Shown here in pieces: positions 26,666-35,080 of a DNA stretch of 64,000 nt. A program made the position numbers and the translations under genes. Every line of letters starts with the position of its first letter. Within the stretch, counting starts at the first letter, position 1. The stretch is from Nocardioides luteus (GTDB taxonomy: Bacteria > Actinomycetota > Actinomycetes > Propionibacteriales > Nocardioidaceae). Location of the stretch: the NCBI RefSeq assembly GCF_015752315.1, contig NZ_JADOVJ010000001.1, positions 3,712,501-3,776,500 on the forward strand, read 5' to 3'. The notes below the pieces were generated by a model that did not search any database, was not told the DNA's origin, and saw only the letters and a program-made list of their open reading frames with translations.

Positions 26666-27694
26666 ATGTCGATCCCGACCCCGTCCCCACGCGCTCGTCG
26701 CGTCGCCGAAATCTTCGACTTCTCCACCGGCCACGGCCTGGAGATAGGACCGCTGCACAAGCCGCTCGTCCCCCGCGGCGCCGCAGACGTGTCCTATCTC
26801 GACCTCTACGACCGCGACCGGCTCTACGAGACCAACACCGACAACCCCAACGTGACCCGCGAGGCCATCCCCGAGATCGACTATCCGATGTGGGACGGCA
26901 CCCGGATGCGTACGATCGAGGAGGCCGCCAAGGAGGGCGCCCCCTTCGACTGGGCGCTGGCCAGCCACGTCGTCGAGCACGTGCCCGACCTGGTCGGCTG
27001 GCTGGCCCAGGTCGAGGCCGTGACCGCCCCCGACGGGGCGCTGGTCCTGGTCGTCCCCGACAGGCGCTACACCTTCGACGCCCACCGCCCGCCCACCACG
27101 ATGGGGCAGATCCTGCAGGCCCACGAGGCCGGCGACACCATCCCGTCCGTACGCGCCGTCTTCGACCACCACCGCGCCGCGGTCAGCCACGATCCCAAGC
27201 GGCTCCACCACCACGGTCCGAGCGAGGCCGAGACCTGCATCCACGACCTCGGCCACACGTTGGCCCAGGTCGAGCGGGCCCGCCGTGGTGAGTACGTCGA
27301 CTGCCACGTGTGGACCTACACCGACCGCTCGTTCCCCGAGATCATCGCCGAGCTGCGCCGTCTCGGGCTGACCGGCTGGTCGGTCGAGAAGATCCTGCCG
27401 GTGCCGGAGGACGACATCGAGTTCTACGTCGTCCTGCGCCGCGGCCTCTCCCCCGAGCTCCCCTCGGTGCCCGCCATCCCCGACTGGGTCGAGCAGGGCC
27501 TGGAGCTGCGCGACGAGGTCGCCCGGCTCCGTGAGGTCGTCGCGGACCAGCGCCGTAGACTCGAGTCGCAGCGCAAGCAGCTGGCCGGTCAGCGCTCCGA
27601 GATCGACGATCTGCGCGGGTCGAAGCGGTGGAAGCTGGCCACCGCGCTGGCGGCCCCGCTGGACAGGTGGCGGGATCGCCGCTCCGGGGACTGA
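26666..27694 (+). CDS. SAM-dependent methyltransferase with C-terminal coiled coil
   Basis: A 342-residue protein. Residues about 20-210 form a methyltransferase: GLEIGPLHKPLV is a motif I variant, VSYLDLYDRDRL gives the acidic residue, and ALASHVVEHVPDLVGWL is the post-I/II signature. Residues about 275-325 form a heptad coiled coil rich in Arg, Gln and Glu, followed by SKRWKLATALAAPLDRW, a tail form common in O-antigen and surface-glycan proteins and similar to the end of the GT8 protein at 3.5 kb. It is inserted between the DAK2 gene and rpmB, which are usually adjacent, and is probably part of the same glycan programme as the larger locus. Confidence 0.85.
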   Translation: MSIPTPSPRARRVAEIFDFSTGHGLEIGPLHKPLVPRGAADVSYLDLYDRDRLYETNTDNPNVTREAIPEIDYPMWDGTRMRTIEEAAKEGAPFDWALASHVVEHVPDLVGWLAQVEAVTAPDGALVLVVPDRRYTFDAHRPPTTMGQILQAHEAGDTIPSVRAVFDHHRAAVSHDPKRLHHHGPSEAETCIHDLGHTLAQVERARRGEYVDCHVWTYTDRSFPEIIAELRRLGLTGWSVEKILPVPEDDIEFYVVLRRGLSPELPSVPAIPDWVEQGLELRDEVARLREVVADQRRRLESQRKQLAGQRSEIDDLRGSKRWKLATALAAPLDRWRDRRSGD

Positions 27695-27815
27695 CGATTT
27701 CGTTCGTCACAGCCCCACAGGTTACGCTGGTTCGGTTGTCCCGGCTGGGCAGTCGTCCATCGCACCCCGCCGGCCTATTCGACCTCGATCATCTATTCAA
27801 CCTCAGGAGTTCACG

Positions 27816-28001
27816 GTGGCTGCCGTCTGCGACATCTGCGACAAGAAGCCGGGCTTCGGCAACAACCGGCCGTGGTCCAAGAAGGCGACCAAGCGCCGCT
27901 TCGACCCCAACATCCAGCGCGTCCGTGCCGTCATCAACGGCACCCCGAAGCGTATGAATGTCTGCACGACCTGCATCAAGGCCGGCAAGGTCGCTCGCTG
28001 A
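27816..28001 (+). CDS. rpmB: 50S ribosomal protein L28 (C+ form)
   Basis: A 61-residue ribosomal protein beginning AAVCDICDKKPGFGNNRPW. The two CxxC pairs (CDIC, CTTC) identify the zinc-binding form found in many actinobacteria. The start is GTG at 27816, preceded by CAGGAG. The length and the position opposite thiL are standard. A strong bidirectional terminator follows. Confidence 0.96.
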   Translation: MAAVCDICDKKPGFGNNRPWSKKATKRRFDPNIQRVRAVINGTPKRMNVCTTCIKAGKVAR

Positions 28002-28018
28002 CCCGAGTTCTTCCTCGT

Positions 28019-28054
28019 ACGAAGGCCGCTGCCCATTCGGGCGGCGGCCTTCGT
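28019..28054. terminator. Bidirectional terminator between rpmB and thiL
   Basis: An 11-bp stem (ACGAAGGCCGC / GCGGCCTTCGT) continues past one bulge into GCCC/GGGC and is followed by CGTTCT on the plus strand. It sits between two convergent genes. Confidence 0.8.
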
Positions 28055-28062
28055 CGTTCTCC

Positions 28063-29019
28063 TCAGAAGTGTGTCCAGCCCGCCGGCCCCTCATAGACCT
28101 CGCCGTCGACCGTGACCGGCTCACCACCGGGCTCGTCGATCGTCCCGATCACCGTCCACCCCTGCGGCAGCTCGACCTCCGGCGGGAACGCCGCGAGCAG
28201 CGAGTGGTCCTCTCCCCCGCCCAGCACGAACGCGAGCGCGTCGGCGCCGGTCGCCGAGGCGACCGCCTTGAGCTCATCGGGGATGGTCAGCGCGGAGGTG
28301 TGCACGTCGATGGAGACCTCCGAGGCCTCGGCGATGTGCCGGGCCTCGGACAGCAGACCGTCGGAGACGTCGATCAGCGCCGAGGCACCGGCCGCCGCGG
28401 CGGCGGGGCCGGCTGCGTACGGCGGTTGCGGGCGGCGGTAGGCGTCGACCAGCACGCGAGGTGACCGGAACCCCCGCTTGAGGATCGCCAGGCCGGCAGC
28501 GGCCCATCCCTGGCGGCCACACAGCGCGAGTACGTCGCCGGGCTCCGCGCCCGAGCGGAGGACCGGGGCCTGGGCGACCGCGCCGATGGCGGTCACGGAG
28601 ATGACGATCTGGTCGGCGCCGGTGACGTCGCCGCCGACGACGGAGGCACCCACCAGCGAGCACTCGGCGGCGAACCCCTCCGCGAAGTCGACGGCCCACT
28701 CGGCCGGGAGGTCCGACGGGAGCGCGAGGCCGAGTGTCATCGAGTGCGCCACGCCGCCCATCGCGGCGATGTCGGCGAGGTTCTGGCCGGCTGCCCGGTG
28801 GCCGATGTGGGACGCCTCGGCCCAGTCCCGCCGGAAGTGGCGGCCCTCGACGAGAAGGTCGGTCGAGACCACCACGTGACCCTGCTTGACCCGCAGCAGC
28901 GCGGCGTCGTCGCCGGGGCCGACCAGCACCTGCTCCCCCTGGGCGAAGTGCTTGGTCATCTCGGTGATCAGCCCGAACTCACCGACGTCGGCGAGTGTCG
29001 TGTCCCTCGGAAAAGCCAT
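28063..29019 (-). CDS. thiL: Thiamine-monophosphate kinase
   Basis: A 318-residue ATP-dependent kinase that makes thiamine diphosphate from thiamine monophosphate. The N-terminal motif LADVGEFGLI and the metal site VGPGDDAALL are typical. Later landmarks are STDLLVEGRHFRRDWA, HRAAGQNLADIAAMG, ISVTAIGAV and the C-terminal GGGEDHSLLAAF. The ATG at 29019 fits the family N-terminus better than the upstream ATG at 29064. It is convergent with rpmB, the usual neighbour. Confidence 0.95.
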   Translation of the reverse strand: MAFPRDTTLADVGEFGLITEMTKHFAQGEQVLVGPGDDAALLRVKQGHVVVSTDLLVEGRHFRRDWAEASHIGHRAAGQNLADIAAMGGVAHSMTLGLALPSDLPAEWAVDFAEGFAAECSLVGASVVGGDVTGADQIVISVTAIGAVAQAPVLRSGAEPGDVLALCGRQGWAAAGLAILKRGFRSPRVLVDAYRRPQPPYAAGPAAAAAGASALIDVSDGLLSEARHIAEASEVSIDVHTSALTIPDELKAVASATGADALAFVLGGGEDHSLLAAFPPEVELPQGWTVIGTIDEPGGEPVTVDGEVYEGPAGWTHF

Positions 29020-29173
29020 ACCTGTATCCAACCCTCCCGGCGATGCCCGGAGATACCGGGACACGCATCACCTGTCTTATCCCCAGGGTCGGTGTAGGTC
29101 GAGCGACAGATAACGCGATAGGTTACATGCCTGACGTTGTGCCAAGGAAGGCACGGAGAACAGGAGCAGCACC

Positions 29174-29410
29174 ATGGTCGTACAGGCGTACATCCTCATC
29201 CAGACCGACGTCGGCAAGGCCGCAGAGGTCGCCACCGAGATCGGCAAGATCCAGGGCGTGACCCTGGCTGAGGACGTCACCGGTCCGTACGACGTGATCG
29301 TCCGTGCCGAGGCCCGCAATGTCGACGAGCTCGGCAAGATGGTCGTGGCTCGCGTCCAGAGCCTCGAAGGCATCACCCGCACCCTGACCTGCCCGGTCGT
29401 CCACATCTGA
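29174..29410 (+). CDS. Stand-alone RAM (Lrp/AsnC ligand-binding) domain protein
   Basis: A 78-residue protein consisting only of the beta-alpha-beta-beta-alpha-beta RAM domain of Lrp/AsnC regulators, without the DNA-binding helix-turn-helix. Visible landmarks are VQAYILIQTDVGKA, EDVTGPYDVIVRAEA and the C-terminal TLTCPVVHI. Such single-domain proteins form oligomeric rings and are thought to bind amino acids or to modulate full-length Lrp proteins. GGAG lies 8 bases before the ATG. It lies between thiL and a Ddl homologue, a position seen in other actinobacteria. Confidence 0.92.
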   Translation: MVVQAYILIQTDVGKAAEVATEIGKIQGVTLAEDVTGPYDVIVRAEARNVDELGKMVVARVQSLEGITRTLTCPVVHI

Positions 29411-29449
29411 GATTGACGGCTCGTCCCAGCCGTCTGTTAGACAGAACTC

Positions 29450-30406
29450 ATGAGTACATCTCCTCTTCCCGGGCCCGTCGCCGTCATCGCCGGCGGGCTG
29501 AGCCACGAGCGCGACGTGTCGCTGGCCTCCGGCCGCAACCTCGTGCGCGAGCTGTCGGCACTGGGAGTGGAGGTGGCTGCGTACGACTTCGACCGGGCGC
29601 TGCTGCACAACCTCGAGCGCGACAAGGCGGTCGTGGCACTGCCGGCTCTGCACGGCCAGTTCGGTGAGGACGGCGAGATCCAGACGCTCCTGGAGCTGAT
29701 CGGGATCCCGTACGTCGGCACCGTCTCCACCTCCTGCCGCGTCGCGTTCGACAAGGCCGCTGCCCGCGAGCTCCTGCGCCGCGGGGGCATCCCGGTGCCC
29801 GACTCGGTCTCGCTGTCGTCCACGACGTTCCGCGACGTCGGCGCTCCGGTGCTGATGGAGCACGTCATCTCGCGGATGGGCGAGCGGGTCGTGGTCAAGC
29901 CCTCGCGCGGCGGCTCGGCGCTCGGCGTCACCGGCGTCGACGGCCTCTCCGCCCTCCCCGCGGCCCTGGTCAAGACCTACGCCTACTGCGACGAGGCGCT
30001 CATCGAGCGCTTCTACGCCGGTATCGACGTCTCCGTGGTCGTCCACGAGACCGACGAGGGCACCAAGCCGCTGACGCCGATCGCGATCGACTTCAGCAAG
30101 GGCCACGAGTTCGACTTCGCGGCGCGCTACACCGCCGAGTTCGTCGGCTTCGGCCGCCCCGACCTCCCCGACGCGCTGCTCACCGAGCTCGGCGAGACCG
30201 CCGTACGCGCCCACGAGCTGCTCGGCATGCGCGACATCTCCCGCACCGACTTCATGGTCACCCCCGACGGCGGCTTCGTCGTCCTCGAGGTCGCCATCAC
30301 CCCCGGCGCCACCGAGACCAGCGTCTTCCCCTTCGCCGCCAAGCACGACGGCACCTCGATGGGCGAGGTCACCCTCGCCCTCCTGAAGCGCGCTCTCGCC
30401 CGATAA
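29450..30406 (+). CDS. Atypical D-alanine-D-alanine ligase homologue (ATP-grasp)
   Basis: A 318-residue ATP-grasp protein whose N-terminus (AGGLSHERDVSLASG) and LHGQFGEDGEIQ match Ddl enzymes. VVVKPSRGGSALGV is the ATP-binding strand-loop. Two functional positions deviate from E. coli DdlB: the omega-loop DYEAKY is DFAARY-like here (EFDFAARY), and the metal-binding Glu-x-Asn before the PG turn is Glu280-Val-Ala282 (LEVAITPG), so the Asn that normally binds Mg2+ is Ala. SRTDFMV keeps the other acidic ligand. It may use a different substrate or metal geometry, or be inactive as a Ddl. A more canonical homologue is encoded convergently at 30.5 kb. Confidence 0.85.
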   Translation: MSTSPLPGPVAVIAGGLSHERDVSLASGRNLVRELSALGVEVAAYDFDRALLHNLERDKAVVALPALHGQFGEDGEIQTLLELIGIPYVGTVSTSCRVAFDKAAARELLRRGGIPVPDSVSLSSTTFRDVGAPVLMEHVISRMGERVVVKPSRGGSALGVTGVDGLSALPAALVKTYAYCDEALIERFYAGIDVSVVVHETDEGTKPLTPIAIDFSKGHEFDFAARYTAEFVGFGRPDLPDALLTELGETAVRAHELLGMRDISRTDFMVTPDGGFVVLEVAITPGATETSVFPFAAKHDGTSMGEVTLALLKRALAR

Positions 30407-30408
30407 AA

Positions 30409-30529
30409 CGCTGGTCGAGCCGCCGGAGCCGCTAGGCGGAGGCGTGTCGAGACCAACACAGTCCCCTCGGCGCTCAACGGGACTGTGTTGGTCTCGACAC
30501 GCTCGCTAGCGCTCGCGGCTCGACCAGCG
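30409..30529. repeat. Long inverted repeat between the two Ddl-type genes
   Basis: Left arm 30409-30465 and right arm 30479-30529 surround a 13-base loop. The inner 24 bp (from GTGTCGAGACC to GTCCC) and the outer 15 bp (CGCTGGTCGAGCCGC) pair perfectly, with a less conserved middle containing CTAGCG. It lies in a 131-bp gap between convergent genes and could act as a bidirectional terminator. The GGTCTCGACACGC...CGGCTCGACCA layout looks like a dispersed extragenic palindrome family. Confidence 0.8.
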
Positions 30530-30537
30530 GCGTGGGC

Positions 30538-31653
30538 TCAGCTCAGGCCGGTGAGCTTGCCGGCGATGCCGCCCGCGGCCTTGAGGGCGACGCCCTCCTC
30601 GAAGTTCCGGGTGACCTGGGGGACGTGCTTCTCGGCCTCGGCGATGGCGCTGGTGAGGACCTCGGAGGCCGGGGTGTCGGGCCACAGGTAGAGCGAGAGC
30701 GCGCCGGGGATCGAGTTGACCTCGTTGATGAAGACCTCGCCCTTGCCGTCGGAGAGGAAGTCGATGCGGAGGATGCCGGTCAGGCCGGTGAGCTCCACGA
30801 CGCGTACGGCCAGGTCCTTGATCTGCTTGGTGACCGACTCCTCGACCTGGGCCGGGAACTCACGCGGGGACGAGGAGAGACCGTCGGTGTGGACGTACTT
30901 GGCGGAGTAGTCGTACATCTTCGCCTCGTCGGAGCGCAGCGGGCGCTCGACGTCGCTCACCGCGATCTCGGGGGCGGTGCGGACCGAGGCGTTGAGGTCG
31001 AAGAGGTCGGGACGGTACGGCTCGACGACCGCGCCGGCACGCAGGTGCGGCGAGGTGTTGAGGAGCGCGAGGCCGGTCTCGTAGTCGTCGACGACCTCGA
31101 TGCCGATCGAGGAGCCACCGAAGCGAGGCTTGACGATGTAGGGCCCCTCGAAGGACGGGGCGGCGTAGCGCGAGAGCAGCTCGCGCTGCAGGGACGGCAG
31201 GCCGGCGTTGAGCATGACCGCGCCGAAGGCGAGCTTGTCCATGCCGAGGGCGGCCGAGGCCGGGGTGGCGCCGGTCGCCTTCAGCCCGGCGAGCTCGAAG
31301 AGCCACTGGATGCCGCCGGCCTCGCCCGCGCCGCCGTGGAAGGCGGAGAGGATCGGGCCGGTCTCGAGGCGCTTGCCACCGCCGAAGCCGCCGACGGTGT
31401 AGAAGCCGTCGCCCTTCTCGGTGCCGAGCCGGAACTCGACGGCCTTGGAGCCCTTCGGCTCGCCGCCGAGGAAGTCGCGCGCCTCCTGCTTGGCGGGCAC
31501 CAGGAACCACTTGTCCGAGCGCGCCCAGTAGAGGCAGGTGACCTCGACGCCGGCACCGGAGAGGACCCGCTCGGCCTGCAGGCCGGTGAGGATGCTGATG
31601 TCGTGCTCGGCGCTGGGACCGCCGAAGACGATGGTGGCCTTGGTTACGCTCAT
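30538..31653 (-). CDS. D-Ala-D-Ala ligase family ATP-grasp enzyme
   Basis: A 371-residue ATP-grasp ligase with intact Ddl landmarks: FGGPSAEHDISILTG at the N-terminus, YIVKPRFGGSSIGIEVV for ATP binding, the omega-loop KMYDYSAKY, GILRIDFL, and the metal site FINEVNSIPGALS with Asn present. By these residues it should form a peptide-like bond between two D-amino acids or a similar pair. AGGAG precedes the ATG. It is the last gene of a tight minus-strand operon after the membrane Mur ligase (19 bp upstream) and the alpha/beta hydrolase. It could be the housekeeping Ddl, but its partnership with a non-standard Mur ligase suggests a dedicated role. Confidence 0.88.
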   Translation of the reverse strand: MSVTKATIVFGGPSAEHDISILTGLQAERVLSGAGVEVTCLYWARSDKWFLVPAKQEARDFLGGEPKGSKAVEFRLGTEKGDGFYTVGGFGGGKRLETGPILSAFHGGAGEAGGIQWLFELAGLKATGATPASAALGMDKLAFGAVMLNAGLPSLQRELLSRYAAPSFEGPYIVKPRFGGSSIGIEVVDDYETGLALLNTSPHLRAGAVVEPYRPDLFDLNASVRTAPEIAVSDVERPLRSDEAKMYDYSAKYVHTDGLSSSPREFPAQVEESVTKQIKDLAVRVVELTGLTGILRIDFLSDGKGEVFINEVNSIPGALSLYLWPDTPASEVLTSAIAEAEKHVPQVTRNFEEGVALKAAGGIAGKLTGLS

Positions 31654-31672
31654 GGTGGAAGCTCCTGGGGTC

Positions 31673-33163
31673 CTACGCGTAGTGATCGGGGAGGTCGTTC
31701 TCGTACAGCACCACGTCGCCCTCCTTGGCCGCGGTCAGAGCATGATCCGCCGCCGCCTTGCGGCTGTCGAACGCAGTGGTTCGCGCAGGGTCCCCCGCCC
31801 GCAGCGCTTTTCGGTTGGTGCGACCGACGATGCACAGCTGCATCTTGTCGGAGGCCGTGGCAGCCTGCGCGAACTCGATGTTGCGCGCGGCCTGCTCGGT
31901 GCCCAGCTCGACCATACCGGGCGTGATGGTCCACACCGTTCCCGACTCCCCTGCCAGCCGCTTGGCCTTCGCCAGCGCGGCGGCGGCGCCGGTCGGGTTG
32001 GAGTTGAAGGTGTCGTCGATGACCCAGACGCCGCCGGGCGTCCTGTTGGCCTCGGCGCGGTGCGGCGTACCCGGGATCGAGGCCAGCCGCTGGGTGATCG
32101 TCTCGATCGGGACCTCGACCGCGAGGGCGAGGCCGACGGCGATCGCGACGTTGATCGGGTGCCCGACCTCGTCGGGCAGCTCCACCGCGTACGTCTCGTT
32201 GTTGATCGTCAGCTTGCCGTCGGTCACCAGGACCTCGGCGGCGGTGCCCGGCACCGCGGAGCAGGCGATCACGCGCTTGCTGGCGCGGAGGTTCTCGGCG
32301 ATGAGGGCGAGCTCGGGCACGTCGATGTTCAGCACCACGGTCGAGGCCTTCGGGAGGATCTCCGACTTGGCCTTCACGATGGTCTCGCGGGACTTCATCC
32401 GCTCCAGGTGGGCCTCGCCGATCGTGGTGATCGCGGCGACCTCGGGCGGGAAGATCTCGGTCAGCTCGGCGATCTCACCGGGGCCGTAGGTGCCCATCTC
32501 GGCCACGAAGATGTCGGTGCCGGGCTGGAGGCGGTCGTTGACCGCCCGGGAGAGGCCCATCGCGTTGTTGAAGCTCGCCGGGGAGGCCAGCGTCGACCAG
32601 CGGCCCTGCATCAGGTGGGTGGCGTAGTTCTTCGTGGAGGTCTTGCCGTAGGAGCCGGTGATCGCGACGATCTTCGGGTTGACCTTCTTGATGGTGGCGG
32701 CGGCCTGCACCTGCCACTTCTTCGCCATCGCCTTCTCGATCGGCCACATGATCGCCAGCGCCGCCTCCGCCAGCGGGACCGCGAGGATCGGGAGCAGGCC
32801 GGCAGCGACCGGGGCGAGCAGCGCGATCAGGACGGTGACGACGGCGTGCAGCACGAAGAGCACACCGGCCAGGCGCTTGACCCGGTCGGTCCAGACGAGC
32901 CGCTTCGCGCCGGTGAACGACATGCCCACGGGCCAGCCGAGGAACAGCAGCGCGCCCACGAGCGCACCGTAGGGCAGCACGAACGACGCCAGGCAGACCA
33001 CGACGACCGCGCCGAGCAGGATCGCCTCGACCGGGCGGGCCTTGATCCAGATCCACTCGATCGCGAACAGTCGCGTCGGCTCGTAGTGCTCACGCTGAGC
33101 GACCCGCAGCCAGCGGTAGTAGGAGACCAGGGTCAGCGCGGAGGTGACCAGGACGATCCACAT
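31673..33163 (-). CDS. Membrane-anchored Mur ligase (MurF-like)
   Basis: A 496-residue protein. Residues 1-140 contain about four hydrophobic segments (1-17, 47-64, 66-82 and 101-139). The Mur ligase domain follows with the ATP P-loop TGSYGKTST at 169-177, SFNNAMGLSRAVNDRL, the metal site region VAEMGTYGPGEIAEL and TTIGEAHLERMKS, all matching MurF-type enzymes. The C-terminal domain has VIDDTFNSNPTGAAAAL. Soluble MurF adds D-Ala-D-Ala to UDP-MurNAc-tripeptide; a membrane anchor is unusual for that reaction. It is encoded between an alpha/beta hydrolase (23 bp upstream) and a Ddl-type ligase (19 bp downstream). It may ligate a dipeptide to a lipid-linked or membrane-bound acceptor (inference). 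Confidence 0.87.
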   Translation of the reverse strand: MWIVLVTSALTLVSYYRWLRVAQREHYEPTRLFAIEWIWIKARPVEAILLGAVVVVCLASFVLPYGALVGALLFLGWPVGMSFTGAKRLVWTDRVKRLAGVLFVLHAVVTVLIALLAPVAAGLLPILAVPLAEAALAIMWPIEKAMAKKWQVQAAATIKKVNPKIVAITGSYGKTSTKNYATHLMQGRWSTLASPASFNNAMGLSRAVNDRLQPGTDIFVAEMGTYGPGEIAELTEIFPPEVAAITTIGEAHLERMKSRETIVKAKSEILPKASTVVLNIDVPELALIAENLRASKRVIACSAVPGTAAEVLVTDGKLTINNETYAVELPDEVGHPINVAIAVGLALAVEVPIETITQRLASIPGTPHRAEANRTPGGVWVIDDTFNSNPTGAAAALAKAKRLAGESGTVWTITPGMVELGTEQAARNIEFAQAATASDKMQLCIVGRTNRKALRAGDPARTTAFDSRKAAADHALTAAKEGDVVLYENDLPDHYA

Positions 33164-33186
33164 GCTTCTTCTTCAGCCCCTCAGAT

Positions 33187-33924
33187 TCAGTTCGTACGAA
33201 GTTCGTCGATGGCGCCTCGAAGGCTCTTGACCAGCCCGGCGTCGAGCAGGTGTGCGGAGCCCGGGACGATCTCCAGGGTCGCGTTGTCCCCCAGGAGGTC
33301 CATCGCCTCACCGGGCATCCAGACCGGGGCGGCGGTGTCGTTCTCGCCCCAGATCAGCCGGACCGGGAGGTCCTTCGGGATGGCCGCCAGCTGCTCGGCG
33401 TAGGACTCGTTGACGACCTTCACGAAGATGTCGCGGATGATGCCCTTGGCGTTGCGGTAGTCGGTCGAGCCGTACTTCTCCCGCAGCGCCTCCATCCTGG
33501 ACTCCGGGATCAGCCCCTTGGAGTGGAGCCAGCGGCCGATGCGGTAGGCGAGCTTGGGCTTGCCGGCGGTCTTCGGGCGGAACAGCGGCACCCCGGTGAG
33601 GATGACCCCACGGACCAGCTCCGGACGGCTCGCGGCGAGCTGCACGGCCACCCGGCCGCCGAAGCTGTGACCGACGAGCACCGGGCGGTCGAGACCCTCC
33701 AGGATCTGGGCGAGCCACGCGGCGTAGTCCGCGGATCCCCAGACCTCGTCCGGCGCCGGGGTCGCGCCGAATCCGGGCTGGTCGAGCGCGAGCGCGTCCA
33801 GGCCCTCGAGCGTCGAGCCCCAGTCGCTGCGGTTGCGGGCCCAGCCGTGCAGGGCCACGACGGTGGCAGCATCCTTGCCGTGCTTCTCACCGAAGGCACG
33901 TCCATCCAGCAGGGTCGTCAACAC
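33187..33924 (-). CDS. Alpha/beta hydrolase of the Mur ligase operon
   Basis: A 245-residue hydrolase. The oxyanion region is VVALHGWARNRSDW, the nucleophile elbow is GHSFGG, the acid is in RLIWGENDTAAP, and the catalytic His is in VPGSAHLLD. The GTG at 33924 with AAGG upstream gives a normal N-terminus; the longer frame would extend into the promoter of the divergent PLP-enzyme gene. It is the first gene of a compact operon with the membrane Mur ligase and the Ddl-type enzyme, so its substrate may be an ester or amide made by them. The true substrate is unknown. Confidence 0.85.
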   Translation of the reverse strand: MLTTLLDGRAFGEKHGKDAATVVALHGWARNRSDWGSTLEGLDALALDQPGFGATPAPDEVWGSADYAAWLAQILEGLDRPVLVGHSFGGRVAVQLAASRPELVRGVILTGVPLFRPKTAGKPKLAYRIGRWLHSKGLIPESRMEALREKYGSTDYRNAKGIIRDIFVKVVNESYAEQLAAIPKDLPVRLIWGENDTAAPVWMPGEAMDLLGDNATLEIVPGSAHLLDAGLVKSLRGAIDELRTN

Positions 33925-34012
33925 GGCCGCAACCTTATCCGGGACCGTGCGCCGACCCGTAACCGCGCGGCGTGTGAGACCCGTCGACGGAGGGGGCAAT
34001 AGGGTCGAAGGC

Positions 34013-35080
34013 ATGGATCACAAGCCCGCCACGATCGCCGTCCACGCCGGGCGGCCGGCCCACGAGCCCGACCAGCCGCTCAACGTACCGATCACGATGG
34101 CCTCGACCTATGTGGCCGGCGGCGACAAGGAGTACGGGCGCTACACCAACGACGCGTGGGTGGCCTTCGAGGAGGCGCTCGGGCGGCTCGAGGGCGGGCG
34201 GGCGCTGTCGTTCGCATCCGGGCTCGCGGCGGTCGCGACGCTGCTGGACCTGGTCAACGACTCGGTCGTGGTGGCCACCGAGCAGAGCTACCTGGGGACC
34301 ATCGGCCAGCTGGCCGACCTCGAGGCCCGCGGCCGGCTGACCGCTCGCCTCACCGACTTCTCCGACACCGAGGCGGTCGTGAAGCTGCTCGAGCGGCTCG
34401 ACGGCGAGGTCGCGCTGGTCTGGGTCGAGACGCCGACCAACCCGGGCATGCAGCTCGCCGACCTGCCGGCGGTCATCGCCGCGGCCCACAAGGCGGGCGC
34501 GCGGGTCGTGGTCGACAACACCTTCGCCACTCCCCTGCTCCAGCAGCCCCTCGCGCTCGGCGCGGACATCGTCATCCACTCCGCCACGAAGTTCATCGCC
34601 GGTCACTCCGATGTCGTGATGGGCGCGGTCGTGGTCTCCGACGACGCGCTGTGGGACGTGCTCAAGGCCCGCCGCGACCTCCTCGGCGCGATCCCGGGCC
34701 CGTTCGAGGCCTGGCTGGCGCTGCGCGGCCTGCGTACGCTGCACCTGCGCGTCGAGCGCTCCGCCGCCAACGCGGCGACCCTCGCCGAGCGCCTGGCAGC
34801 CCACCCGGCCGTCGCGGAGGTCCGCTACCCCGGCTTCGGCGGCATGCTGGCCGCTGTCCTCCCGACCGCGGACCAGGCCGACCACCTCACCCGCTCCACC
34901 TCGCTGTGGGTCCACGCGACCTCGCTCGGCGGGGTCGAGTCCACCTTCGAGCGCCGACGCCGCTGGAAGACCGAGTCGTCGACGGTGCCCGAAGGGCTGG
35001 TGCGGATGTCGGTCGGGATCGAGGACGTCGACGACCTGTGGGCCGATCTTGCCCAGGCGCTGGACGGTCTCGACAGCTAG
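34013..35080 (+). CDS. Cys/Met metabolism PLP-dependent enzyme (cystathionine gamma-synthase/lyase type)
   Basis: A 355-residue fold-type I PLP enzyme. The PLP lysine is K193 in HSATKFIAGHSDVVMG, the cofactor Asp is D168 in VVVDNTFATP, and SFASGLAAVATLL forms the phosphate-binding region. The N-terminus TIAVHAGRP and the YGRYTN motif (Tyr-Arg from the partner subunit) match this family. Sequence alone does not separate gamma-synthase, gamma-lyase and sulfhydrylase. The ATG at 34013 was chosen over longer frames that overlap the divergent hydrolase gene. Its stop codon overlaps the stop of the convergent gamma-glutamyltransferase gene. Confidence 0.9.
   Translation: MDHKPATIAVHAGRPAHEPDQPLNVPITMASTYVAGGDKEYGRYTNDAWVAFEEALGRLEGGRALSFASGLAAVATLLDLVNDSVVVATEQSYLGTIGQLADLEARGRLTARLTDFSDTEAVVKLLERLDGEVALVWVETPTNPGMQLADLPAVIAAAHKAGARVVVDNTFATPLLQQPLALGADIVIHSATKFIAGHSDVVMGAVVVSDDALWDVLKARRDLLGAIPGPFEAWLALRGLRTLHLRVERSAANAATLAERLAAHPAVAEVRYPGFGGMLAAVLPTADQADHLTRSTSLWVHATSLGGVESTFERRRRWKTESSTVPEGLVRMSVGIEDVDDLWADLAQALDGLDS

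Noticed and set aside
29450..33163. Vancomycin-resistance-type cluster
   Set aside because: Ddl-type and Mur ligases are present, but VanH dehydrogenase, VanX dipeptidase and VanRS are absent.
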